From positions 1 to 60,327 of the forward strand of contig JAHDGK010000030.1 in NCBI GenBank assembly GCA_020627685.1: DNA of 60,327 nucleotides, in the 5' to 3' direction. The translations under genes were made by a program, and so were the position numbers. Positions 28,001 to 35,789 of the stretch are shown here, one piece after another; positions within the stretch are counted from its first letter, which is position 1, and each line of letters opens with the position of its first letter. Source of the DNA: Granulosicoccus sp. (GTDB taxonomy: Bacteria > Pseudomonadota > Gammaproteobacteria > Granulosicoccales > Granulosicoccaceae). Below the pieces are notes generated by a model. That model did not search any database, had not been told where the DNA came from, and saw nothing but the letters and a program-made list of their open reading frames with translations.

Positions 28001-28403
28001 CCATACTCTGACCGTCTTGCGGTGAGTAAATTCTCGCTACCCCGTAATCATGTAATGCCGCTATCTCTTCGGGAATGATGACGCCCCCGCCGCCGCCAAA
28101 GACTTGAATGGAATCTGCTCCCCGTTCTTTCAGGCAATCGATCATGTAACGAAAATATTCTACGTGGCCCCCTTGATAAGAACTGATGGCGATACCTTGA
28201 GCATCCTCCTGAATAGCGGCAGAGACAATTTCGGCCACCGAACGGTTATGCCCCAGATGCACCACTTCCACCCCTGATGCCTGCAGCATGCGCCGCATGA
28301 TATTGATGGAAGCATCGTGGCCATCAAATAAACTCGCCGCCGTTATAAATCGCAGCGGAGCCATGGCCTTTGCCGGGGAAATTGACGCTGGGGCTTGGGA
28401 CAT
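25065..28403 (-). CDS. icmF: Fused isobutyryl-CoA mutase (cobalamin-dependent, with its own G-protein chaperone)
   Basis: A 1112-residue IcmF-type protein, the usual length. The N-terminal B12-binding domain (about 15-150) shows DGHDASINI with His29 as the cobalt ligand. The middle MeaI-like GTPase has a P-loop GTGGSGKS (220-227). The C-terminal mutase domain carries [20 protein letters not shown], where the Phe favours isobutyryl-CoA over methylmalonyl-CoA, and [13 protein letters not shown]. The enzyme interconverts isobutyryl-CoA and n-butyryl-CoA, and some family members also act on isovaleryl-CoA. It is divergent from the liuR-like gene and next to beta-oxidation genes, which supports a role in branched-chain amino acid breakdown. 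Confidence 0.95.
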   Translation of the reverse strand: [1112 protein letters not shown]

Positions 28404-28450
28404 ATTAACTAGACTCCGTTACTGGAAAACCCTATTAAGGGTGCCCGCTC

Positions 28451-28472
28451 TTGACGTTAACGTCAACGTCAA
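28451..28472. promoter_or_regulatory. Likely LiuR/MerR operator between icmF and its regulator
   Basis: A perfect 16-base palindrome TTGACGTTAACGTCAA (28451-28466) is followed at once by another CGTCAA half-site. On the plus strand TTGACG can serve as a -35 with an 18-base spacer to TACTCT (28475-28480), the stretched spacing favoured by MerR regulators. It sits exactly between divergent icmF and the MerR gene, so it likely controls both. Confidence 0.78.
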
Positions 28473-28487
28473 CTTACTCTATCGCCC

Positions 28488-28886
28488 ATGAGCGCTAAAG
28501 CTGACGACGTCGAACCTGTCTTTTCTATCACTGATTTAGCACAGGAACTTGATCTCACAACCCGAACTATTCGTTTTTACGAAGATAGAGGTTTGTTGCG
28601 CCCCGCCAGACGAGGCCAGCAACGCGTCTACTCCAGAGCGGACCGTACTCGTTTGAAACTCGTGCTTCGCGGCAAGCGACTTGGCTGGCCCCTGGATGAC
28701 ATACGCGAAATGATTGAGCTCTACGACACCCCCGATGGTGAACGGAAACAGCTGACGGTCATGCTGAACAAAATCGCGCAAAGCCGCGCCACCCTGCTGC
28801 AACAGCGAGAAGACATTGAACTAGCCTTAAGCGAGTTCGACGACATCGAAGCTCGCTGCAAAGCACAACTCGATTCAACTCACTGA
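28488..28886 (+). CDS. liuR: MerR family regulator, LiuR-like
   Basis: A 132-residue MerR-type activator/repressor. The winged helix-turn-helix covers about residues 10-80 (FSITDLAQELDLTTRTIRFYEDRGLL, then RVYSRADRTRLKLVLRGKRLG), followed by a coiled coil dimer helix. It matches the LiuR subgroup that senses branched-chain acyl-CoA metabolism in proteobacteria. The cysteine metal-binding loop of metal-sensing MerR members is missing, fitting an organic ligand. It stands divergent from icmF and upstream of thiolase, with a clear palindromic operator 16 bases before its start codon. If the TACTCT -10 is used, the transcript would be nearly leaderless. Confidence 0.85.
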   Translation: MSAKADDVEPVFSITDLAQELDLTTRTIRFYEDRGLLRPARRGQQRVYSRADRTRLKLVLRGKRLGWPLDDIREMIELYDTPDGERKQLTVMLNKIAQSRATLLQQREDIELALSEFDDIEARCKAQLDSTH

Positions 28887-28906
28887 TTATTCCGGACACA
28901 CTGAAT

Positions 28907-30103
28907 ATGACTACTACACCTGCTGATCCCATCGTCATCGTTGATGGGGCAAGAACCCCGATGGGAAGTTTTCAGGGTGATTTAGCGCAAGCTACCGCAC
29001 CTGAGCTTGGTGCCACCAGCATTCGCGCAGCACTTTCGAAGGCGGGTGTCGCAGCATCTGATGTCGACGAAGTGATCATGGGCTGTGTTCTACCAGCAGG
29101 TTTAAAACAAGCGCCAGCGCGGCAGGCTTCTTTAGGCGCTGGCATTCCTGAGGCAGCGGGGTGTACCACGATCAACAAGATGTGCGGATCTGGTATGAAA
29201 GCCGCCATGTTTGCACACGACTTATTAGTCGCAGGCAGCAACGACGTGATGGTTGCCGGTGGCTTAGAAAGTATGAGCAACGCACCGTATCTATTGCCGA
29301 AGGTTCGGGATGGTTTGCGCATGGGACACAGCGAAGTCAAAGACCATATGTTCCTCGACGGATTAGAAGATGCCTATCAGCCCGGCAAACTGATGGGCCA
29401 TTTTGCTGATCAAACGGCAACGCACTATCAGTTCACACGCGAGGCACAGGATGATTTTGCTATTCGGTCTCTTAAGCGAGCCCAGTCGGCCATCACTCAG
29501 GGCATCTTCACAACCGAGATAGAACCGGTAACAATCAAAACCCGCAAAGGTGAGCAGCTCATTGATACAGATGAACAGCCACCGAAAGCAAATTTAGAAA
29601 AAATTCCAACCTTAAGGCCTGCGTTTTCCAAAGAAGGAACGGTAACAGCCGCGAATGCCAGCTCCATATCCGATGGTGCAGCGTCTCTGGTCATGATGCG
29701 TCAGTCTGAAGCTGAACGACGAGGACTAACACCCAGAGCGCGGATACTGGCACACGCCAGTCATGCACAAGCCCCTGCCTGGTTCACAACAGCACCTGTT
29801 TATGCGATTGAGAAACTGTTGACCAAACTTAAGAAGAAAGCCGGTGAGATTGATCTTTATGAAATCAACGAAGCTTTTGCTGTCGTTGCTATGGCTGCCA
29901 CTCACGAATTAGGCTTAGACCCCGACACAGTTAATGTCTACGGTGGAGCATGTGCGCTGGGACATCCCGTTGGTGCATCAGGTGCTCGAATAATGGTGAC
30001 CTTAATGAACGCTTTAGAACGCCATGATCAAAAGTTAGGTATCGCCTCTTTGTGTATAGGCGGTGGAGAAGCCACGGCTATCGCCTTAGAGCGTGTGCAA
30101 TAA
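28907..30103 (+). CDS. Acetyl-CoA C-acyltransferase (thiolase)
   Basis: A 398-residue thiolase of the biosynthetic/degradative acetoacetyl-CoA type. The nucleophilic Cys is in [13 protein letters not shown] near residue 90, and the C-terminal catalytic elements are [13 protein letters not shown] (His) and CIGGGEA (second Cys). It cleaves acetoacetyl-CoA or a short 3-ketoacyl-CoA into acetyl-CoA units. It starts 20 bases after the liuR stop and runs straight into the acyl-CoA dehydrogenase gene, two bases away. The genomic setting fits the last step of butyryl-CoA breakdown. Confidence 0.93.
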   Translation: MTTTPADPIVIVDGARTPMGSFQGDLAQATAPELGATSIRAALSKAGVAASDVDEVIMGCVLPAGLKQAPARQASLGAGIPEAAGCTTINKMCGSGMKAAMFAHDLLVAGSNDVMVAGGLESMSNAPYLLPKVRDGLRMGHSEVKDHMFLDGLEDAYQPGKLMGHFADQTATHYQFTREAQDDFAIRSLKRAQSAITQGIFTTEIEPVTIKTRKGEQLIDTDEQPPKANLEKIPTLRPAFSKEGTVTAANASSISDGAASLVMMRQSEAERRGLTPRARILAHASHAQAPAWFTTAPVYAIEKLLTKLKKKAGEIDLYEINEAFAVVAMAATHELGLDPDTVNVYGGACALGHPVGASGARIMVTLMNALERHDQKLGIASLCIGGGEATAIALERVQ

Positions 30104-30105
30104 CC

Positions 30106-31242
30106 ATGAAACTTAACGCTGAGCAACAACTGATCAAAGATACCGCGCGAGAGTTTGCCAGCGCAGTTCTCACCCCAAATGCCGCCGCTAACGACGCGGA
30201 ATCGACCTTTCCAGCAGACGCCATCAAACAAATGGGTCAACTGGGATTTTTAGGCATGCTGGTGCCTGAGGAATTCGGTGGGGCTAATACTGACAACGTC
30301 TCTTATGCTTTGGCACTTGAAGAAATAGCAGCAGGTGAAGGTGCTGTTTCAACCATCATGAGCGTTCATAATTCTGTTGGGTGTATGCCCATACTTAAGT
30401 TCGGCAATGAGACACAACAACAACGTTACCTCCCTAAAATGGCTGGCGGAGAAATGCTGGCCGCTTTTTGTCTAACAGAACCGGATGCGGGGTCTGATGC
30501 ATCTGCAATCAGAACAACCGCCACACTAAACGGCGATCACTACGTACTCAACGGCACCAAACAATTCATCACCAGCGGAAAACACGCGGATGTTGCGATT
30601 GTTTTCGCTCGAACAGCCGAGGGGCGACAGGGTATTTCAGCGTTCATTGTGGACACTAACGAGGCCGGATACATTGTCAGCCGCGTAGAGGAAAAACTTG
30701 GGCAGCGTGCGTCTGAGACTTGTCAGATTACACTTGAAGATTGCAGGGTTCCTGTTGAGAATCGTTTAGGTGATGAAGGTGAAGGTTATCGGATAGCATT
30801 GTCCAATTTAGAAGGTGGAAGAATCGGCATTGCCGCCCAATCCGTAGGCATGGCCCGAAGCGCCTATCAACATGCACTGAATTTTTCTCAAGAACGAAAA
30901 ACATTCGGCAAACCGATCATGGAACACCAGGCCATCGCCTTCATGCTAGCTGACATGGCAACACAAATAGATGCAGCAAGGCTGATGACGCTTAGGGCTG
31001 CAGCTTTGAGAGATGCCGAGGAACCTTGCTTGGTTGAAGCCTCTATGGCGAAGTTGTTTGCCAGCGAAATGGCTGAAAAAGTTTGTACGCAAGCGATTCA
31101 GATACATGGTGGCTATGGCTATTTGCGCGACTATGCCGTAGAACGGATAGCACGCGATGTACGAGTCTGTCAGTTGTACGAAGGCACTTCAGAAATTCAG
31201 CGCCTAGTGATCAGTCGCGCACTTATCACTCGTGAAGTATGA
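30106..31242 (+). CDS. Acyl-CoA dehydrogenase (short/branched chain)
   Basis: A 378-residue flavoprotein of the acyl-CoA dehydrogenase family. FAD/substrate motifs [22 protein letters not shown] and [17 protein letters not shown] are present, and the catalytic Glu lies in YEGTSEIQ near the C-terminus, the position used by short-chain and isobutyryl-CoA enzymes. The ATG at 30106 is chosen; an earlier in-frame start would overlap the thiolase gene. It would make crotonyl-CoA from butyryl-CoA, or methacrylyl-CoA from isobutyryl-CoA, passing electrons to ETF. The gene follows thiolase with a two-base gap, so the two are co-translated. Confidence 0.92.
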   Translation: MKLNAEQQLIKDTAREFASAVLTPNAAANDAESTFPADAIKQMGQLGFLGMLVPEEFGGANTDNVSYALALEEIAAGEGAVSTIMSVHNSVGCMPILKFGNETQQQRYLPKMAGGEMLAAFCLTEPDAGSDASAIRTTATLNGDHYVLNGTKQFITSGKHADVAIVFARTAEGRQGISAFIVDTNEAGYIVSRVEEKLGQRASETCQITLEDCRVPVENRLGDEGEGYRIALSNLEGGRIGIAAQSVGMARSAYQHALNFSQERKTFGKPIMEHQAIAFMLADMATQIDAARLMTLRAAALRDAEEPCLVEASMAKLFASEMAEKVCTQAIQIHGGYGYLRDYAVERIARDVRVCQLYEGTSEIQRLVISRALITREV

Positions 31243-31289
31243 CACCACGAATTTTGAACACAGCAAGCAGTAAGGACTAGGAGATAGAC

Positions 31290-31904
31290 ATGTCAAACAC
31301 TATAGATTTTTACTTCGATTACTCATCGCCTTACGGCTTTCTGGCTAGCGAAAGAATCGAGTCTATCGCAGCGGCAAACGACCATACGGTTGTATGGCGC
31401 CCTATCCTCTTAGGAGCCGTATTTAAAGTCACGGGACAAACCCCTTTAACCGAAGCACCCCTTAAAGGTGAATATTCCATAATGGATTTCACTCGTTCAG
31501 CAAGAGAGCAGAAACTCAATTACAGTCACCCTGAGAAATTCCCCATTGGTGCAGTAGCTGCCTGCAGAGCAACACTTTGGCTAAGAGAAAACAGGGACGC
31601 ATCTCTTCAAGCACTCACGGGCAACTTCATCCATGAGGTATACCGCGCATACTTCACAGACAATAAAGACATCACTAATCCCGAAATCATTGCGGAGGTT
31701 GCAGGTTCGATGGGTATAGACGTCCCCACCATGGCCTCTGCACTAACAGAACAAGCGGTAAAAGACTTACTGCGCTCAGAGGTAGAATCTGCAATCGCTA
31801 ACGGCGTTTTCGGCTCTCCCATGATGATTGTGAATGGGGAAAAATTCTGGGGTAATGACAGACTCGATCAAATGGAACGCTGGCTGCAGAGCGGCGGCTG
31901 GTAA
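31290..31904 (+). CDS. DsbA-fold protein, 2-hydroxychromene-2-carboxylate isomerase-like
   Basis: A 204-residue protein of the DsbA/GST-kappa fold. It starts IDFYFDYSSPYGFLASERIE, where the SSPY replaces the CxxC of true DsbA, typical of the isomerase/kappa branch, and ends GVFGSPMMIVNGEKFWGNDRLDQMERWL. Family members isomerise 2-hydroxychromene-2-carboxylate in aromatic breakdown using glutathione, but many have other unknown substrates. A good purine-rich ribosome-binding site (AGGAGA) precedes the ATG. It sits inside the acyl-CoA gene group, so its role there is unclear; no other aromatic-pathway genes are near. Confidence 0.85.
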   Translation: MSNTIDFYFDYSSPYGFLASERIESIAAANDHTVVWRPILLGAVFKVTGQTPLTEAPLKGEYSIMDFTRSAREQKLNYSHPEKFPIGAVAACRATLWLRENRDASLQALTGNFIHEVYRAYFTDNKDITNPEIIAEVAGSMGIDVPTMASALTEQAVKDLLRSEVESAIANGVFGSPMMIVNGEKFWGNDRLDQMERWLQSGGW

Positions 31905-31906
31905 GC

Positions 31907-32248
31907 GTGACACCCCGAGGAAACAACGAGGAGGCAGCCAGAAAAAAATCACTGCTTGGAATCATTCTGCTTGCCCTGCATCCTTTGTTTGGGGTTACAG
32001 CAATTATGGGCATGTTGATCTCTGCGATGTCGCTGAAATCAACTGAAGGCACCCTTTATCACTCACATTTGAAATGGCAAATTACAACCTTCTGGATAGG
32101 TTTCGTAGCTTATACCCTCGGGTTTTGGTATTGGTCGGCATTTGGCCAAACGTGGGCCATCATTGTGGCTTTTGGTGTCATTGCTTACAGACTCTCCGTT
32201 AACATAAACCACTGGGTGAACAGCCAGGCGCTGAACCGAACCATTTGA
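31907..32248 (+). CDS. Small membrane protein of unknown function (DUF4870-like pattern)
   Basis: A 113-residue protein with about three membrane helices: a first hydrophobic segment LLGIILLALHPLFGVTAIMGML, a HSHLKWQITTFWIGFVAY segment and a final helix IIVAFGVIAYRL. The H-x-x-x-Q pattern before helix two recalls small DUF4870-type membrane proteins; I do not assign a function. It begins at a GTG two bases after the preceding stop and its end touches the start region of the enoyl-CoA hydratase gene, so it belongs to this operon. Confidence 0.7.
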   Translation: MTPRGNNEEAARKKSLLGIILLALHPLFGVTAIMGMLISAMSLKSTEGTLYHSHLKWQITTFWIGFVAYTLGFWYWSAFGQTWAIIVAFGVIAYRLSVNINHWVNSQALNRTI

Positions 32249-32250
32249 AA

Positions 32251-33027
32251 ATGAATTACATTAATACAACTACAGACTCCCGCGGCGTAACGACCCTTAC
32301 CCTCAATCGACCGGAGACTTTCAACGCGTTGAATCGAAGCTTTATTGATGAGTTAACCGATTGCGTAAACAACCTTGACAATCAAACTCGCATACTGGTT
32401 CTGGAAGCTACGGGAAAACACTTTTGTGCAGGCGCGGATATCAACTGGATGAAAGCCTCAGTCAATTTGACTGAGACAGAGAACCGCGAAGACGCCATGG
32501 CCTTTTCCAACATGCTTGATGCGGTTAACTCTTTTGCAAGACCCACCATAGCGCGCATTCAAGGAGCGGCTCTTGGTGGAGGGACAGGATTGGCATGTTG
32601 TTGCGATATTGTGGTGGCTGGCGAATCCGCCCGCTTTGCATTCTCAGAAGTTAAACTCGGCATTATCCCAGCTACCATCAGTCCATACTCGCTTGCGGCC
32701 ATTGGAGCCCGCGCTGCGCGACGTTATTTCCTAACGGGGGAAAGTATCAATGCGACTGAAGCTCACCGCATCGGATTAGTACACGATTTATGTACAGCCG
32801 AACAGTTAGACGAACGTATCGAACATCATGTTGTGTCTTTGCTCAGCGCTAGCTCTCAGGCGCAAAGAGCCGCTAAGAAATTAATAGAGGATATACCTGG
32901 AAGAGCAATTGATTTAGCACTTCGCGAAAACCTGGCTGATCGCCTTGCTAACATTCGATCGGGCCCTGATGCGCAAGAAGGCTTAGGTGCATTCTTAGAA
33001 AAGCGCGCACCTAAATGGACAAATTAG
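32251..33027 (+). CDS. Enoyl-CoA hydratase/isomerase family protein (LiuC-like)
   Basis: A 258-residue crotonase-fold protein. The oxyanion-hole segments HFCAGADINWMK and QGAALGGGTGLACCCDI are intact and the catalytic Glu probably lies in FSEVKLGIIPATISPY. The AGADINWM motif is that of methylglutaconyl-CoA hydratase (LiuC) and similar enzymes, but hydration of crotonyl-CoA is also possible. The ATG at 32251 overlaps no other gene and is preferred to TTG two codons earlier. It closes the gene group led by liuR, four bases from the convergent cheB stop. Preferred substrate within the group is inference. Confidence 0.9.
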   Translation: MNYINTTTDSRGVTTLTLNRPETFNALNRSFIDELTDCVNNLDNQTRILVLEATGKHFCAGADINWMKASVNLTETENREDAMAFSNMLDAVNSFARPTIARIQGAALGGGTGLACCCDIVVAGESARFAFSEVKLGIIPATISPYSLAAIGARAARRYFLTGESINATEAHRIGLVHDLCTAEQLDERIEHHVVSLLSASSQAQRAAKKLIEDIPGRAIDLALRENLADRLANIRSGPDAQEGLGAFLEKRAPKWTN

Positions 33028-33031
33028 GCAG

Positions 33032-34132
33032 CTAGACTACCCGGTTCAAAAGCCCACTGATTGAAGGACTGATTTGCAGTAAGGGCAAGACGCTATCAGC
33101 AGCGCCCATCTCGTATGCCCTGCCCGGCATTCCCCATACAGCGCTACTTTTCTCATCCTGAATAATCGTTAATGAGCCCGCTTCTTTCATTTCTTTTAAA
33201 CCGGATGCTCCATCGTCGCCCATACCCGTAAGCAAAACACCAATGGATCCGACGGGAGCTGCCTTGGCGACACTTTTAAATAAAACGTCCACCGACGGCC
33301 TGTGTCCGCAGACAGGATCCGTTTGCCGGGATAGTAGACTTAGCTCACCGGCTCGCCTAGTGAGTTCAAGGTGATGATCGCCTTGAGCTAAATAGCCCCG
33401 ACCAGCTTCAATTTTGTCACCCGAATTCGCAAGGGAAATATCAAAGCTAGACCATGAGTTGAGTCTATTCGCAAAAGACTTCATGAACCGATCTGGCATA
33501 TGTTGAGCAAACAGAATTGCGCAGTTAGATACATTGAGATCTTTCAGAAAGTGTTTAAGTGCCTCTGGTCCTCCGGTGGATGACCCGACAGCAATAACCC
33601 TAACCGCATCAGCACTTGCTGATTCTGTTGGCATAACTTTCGATCGATACGCGCTGAGTCTTTTGGCTGCTCCAGATGCAAGCACTGGCGCAGTGTTAGT
33701 CAATTTTATTTGCCCAGCTTGCTTTACGCGTCTAACAATCTCCCAGGCGTATAAATCAAGTTCCTTTTCACTCGTTGGATGACGTTTTACCATAAAGTCG
33801 ACGGCACCCGCATCTAATGCATCTAGAGTAACTTCGGCACCAGCAGCCGTTAATGAGGAAATCATAACGACAGGCATAGGCCTTAGACGCATTAGATTCC
33901 GCAAGAATGTTAAGCCATCCATTTTTGGCATTTCAACATCCAGCGTAATGACGTCAGGTTGAAGCTGTTTAATTTTATCACGTGCCTCGTATGCATCTAA
34001 GGCGTAGCCGACAACATCCACCTCAGGATCACGAGACATGATCTTTTGCAAGAACCTGCACAATGCCTCAGAGTCGTCGACAATGAGGACTTTGACACGG
34101 TTGGCGAAGCTTGGGGCAAATTGAGTATTCAT
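33032..34132 (-). CDS. cheB: Chemotaxis methylesterase/glutaminase CheB
   Basis: A 366-residue two-domain protein. The N-terminal receiver (about 13-130) has the phospho-acceptor Asp65 in TLDVEMPKMDG. The C-terminal esterase has the Ser/His/Asp triad in VGSSTGGPEA, FAQHMPDRF and LLTGMGDDGASG. It removes methyl groups from receptors on CheA signalling. It is the last gene of a five-gene minus-strand operon; its ATG overlaps the cheR stop as ATGA. Confidence 0.96.
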   Translation of the reverse strand: MNTQFAPSFANRVKVLIVDDSEALCRFLQKIMSRDPEVDVVGYALDAYEARDKIKQLQPDVITLDVEMPKMDGLTFLRNLMRLRPMPVVMISSLTAAGAEVTLDALDAGAVDFMVKRHPTSEKELDLYAWEIVRRVKQAGQIKLTNTAPVLASGAAKRLSAYRSKVMPTESASADAVRVIAVGSSTGGPEALKHFLKDLNVSNCAILFAQHMPDRFMKSFANRLNSWSSFDISLANSGDKIEAGRGYLAQGDHHLELTRRAGELSLLSRQTDPVCGHRPSVDVLFKSVAKAAPVGSIGVLLTGMGDDGASGLKEMKEAGSLTIIQDEKSSAVWGMPGRAYEMGAADSVLPLLQISPSISGLLNRVV

Positions 34133-34959
34133 AAGCGCTCGTACACCGTATTCGCAACGCGTTTGTACAAACGTGAAAACCCGTCCAGTGTTTCTGAATG
34201 CCCAATGAATAAGTAACTACCGGGTGTTTGCATGGCTGCAAACCCACTGATCAGTCTTCTTTGATATTCATCGTTGAAGTAAATGAGTACATTACGACAC
34301 ATAATCACGTCAACACCTGAACGCACCGGCCAAGGGCCAAATAAATTCAGACGTTTGCAATACAGCATTTGCCGTATCGCTATATCAGCCTGCCATCTAC
34401 CGTCTTCGGTTTCTTTGAACCATTTGCTACGAGCCTCAGGATCGAGCCCCCTGAGTTGTTCTCTGCCATAGATACCCACCCGAGTTGTAACAACAAGCTT
34501 GGAGTGAATATCGGTGCATAGAATTTTCACAGGCTGTTTTCGTATGTCCAATTTATCCAGCACGGTCATGCCAATGGAATACGGCTCCTGTCCGGAACTA
34601 CAACCTGCTGACCAGATTCTTATAGGCTCTGCGCGGCTTCTGCCTGCTGCCAACTTTGGCAGAACAACCTTGCCCAGAAAATCAAAATGATGAGGTTCTC
34701 TGAAAAAGTAGGTCAGATTGGTTGTAATAGTATCGATAAAATCGATAGTTTCAGGGTTGTTCTTCTTTGATACCAGTTCGATATATTCTTCAAACGTTTC
34801 GATGTTCAGTGCATTCAGTCGCCGGGTAAACCGGTTAACAATCATCGAGCGTTTATTATCGGTGAGATGTATCCCTGTATGCAGCAGCACAAGACGCTGA
34901 AACTCTCGATAGGAGGCGTCTGATAACGGTCGACGAGAATCTGAACTTAACGCTTCCAC
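34129..34959 (-). CDS. cheR: Chemotaxis receptor methyltransferase CheR
   Basis: A 276-residue SAM-dependent methyltransferase of normal CheR length. An N-terminal helical receptor-recognition part (residues 10-80) precedes the catalytic domain with the SAM motif WSAGCSSGQEPYS, and MCRNVLIYFNDE later. It adds methyl groups to receptor glutamates. It begins with a GTG that shares one base with the STAS gene stop. No tetratricopeptide extension is present. Confidence 0.95.
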   Translation of the reverse strand: MEALSSDSRRPLSDASYREFQRLVLLHTGIHLTDNKRSMIVNRFTRRLNALNIETFEEYIELVSKKNNPETIDFIDTITTNLTYFFREPHHFDFLGKVVLPKLAAGRSRAEPIRIWSAGCSSGQEPYSIGMTVLDKLDIRKQPVKILCTDIHSKLVVTTRVGIYGREQLRGLDPEARSKWFKETEDGRWQADIAIRQMLYCKRLNLFGPWPVRSGVDVIMCRNVLIYFNDEYQRRLISGFAAMQTPGSYLFIGHSETLDGFSRLYKRVANTVYERL

Positions 34960-35276
34960 TAAGCCGCCTTCTCGGCAGAGGCAATTGAACCTCCATATAA
35001 GTGTTCAATATCATCCGTAGGAACGCCAATGTCCGCTAGCGCAACGACAAGTGGTTCTCCCATGTTTTCAATGCAAGGGACATGGGCCAAATCACAGTTT
35101 GCAAATGCAACTAGGAACTGTAAGGCGGCACTATCAATACGCTCTACCTCTGACGCATCAAGTTGCACATAAAACCCACCGACAAATTTTTCGTCAATCT
35201 GAGCTTTTAACTCTGACAATGCCGGTTGTACAAACTCTCCAGGAAGCGGCAGCAGGTGTGGTTTGGAATCGCTCAT
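34959..35276 (-). CDS. STAS-domain protein within the chemosensory operon
   Basis: A 105-residue single STAS domain (anti-sigma-factor-antagonist fold). The conserved strand-turn VQLDASEVERIDSAALQF carries Ser49 at the place phosphorylated in SpoIIAA-type proteins. It is encoded between cheW and cheR, overlapping the former by four bases and the latter by one, so it is part of the pathway. Its role is not known from sequence; as a small phosphorylatable or protein-binding module it might link CheA to an output other than flagellar CheY. The latter is inference. Confidence 0.85.
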   Translation of the reverse strand: MSDSKPHLLPLPGEFVQPALSELKAQIDEKFVGGFYVQLDASEVERIDSAALQFLVAFANCDLAHVPCIENMGEPLVVALADIGVPTDDIEHLYGGSIASAEKAA

Positions 35277-35776
35277 ACGTCAGTTTCGGGCGTAGGCTCT
35301 AAAGTCGATACAATAATAGGGTCAAGGTTAAGCAGAATTATCAGCTTTTCATCGACTCGACCAAAGGCGCTGATGTAGCCGTCAGGGTCTACATTGCTAT
35401 TCACTTCGCTGGCCTGTTGAATGTCTTGGGGTAAAAGCTGATTTACTTCAGAGACACTATCAACCACCAGCCCCATAGTTCTAACTTGCTGTTCATATTC
35501 AGCGCTGATGATGATGATTGCGGTGGTCGAACTCACCTCAGTTGACGGCAGTCCCAAACGCGCTCGCAAATCCAGAATGGGGACTATCGCGCCTCTCAAA
35601 TTGATGACTCCCAAAACGAAATCGGGTGACCTAGGCAAAGGCGTATAGGGGCCCCAGCTTTTAATTTCCTGCACTTTCAGTATCTCTATGCCGTATTCCT
35701 CCCCATTAAGAAGAAACGTCAGATACTGGTTTGCAGTTTCGTCAATAGCGGTAGGGTTAGCGGATTCAGCTAGCAT
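35273..35776 (-). CDS. cheW: Chemotaxis coupling protein CheW
   Basis: A 167-residue CheW-domain protein with the typical opening YLTFLLNGEEYGIEILKVQEI and the core segment PDFVLGVINLRGAIVPILDLR. It bridges receptor and CheA in the array. It lies 13 bases after cheA and overlaps the start of the STAS gene, so is in the same operon. Confidence 0.95.
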   Translation of the reverse strand: MLAESANPTAIDETANQYLTFLLNGEEYGIEILKVQEIKSWGPYTPLPRSPDFVLGVINLRGAIVPILDLRARLGLPSTEVSSTTAIIIISAEYEQQVRTMGLVVDSVSEVNQLLPQDIQQASEVNSNVDPDGYISAFGRVDEKLIILLNLDPIIVSTLEPTPETDV

Positions 35777-35789
35777 CTATATCTTCCTA

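Noticed and set aside
28461-28472. Short tandem repeat CGTCAACGTCAA as the start of a CRISPR-like or satellite array
   Set aside because: Only two copies are present and they are explained by overlapping operator half-sites.
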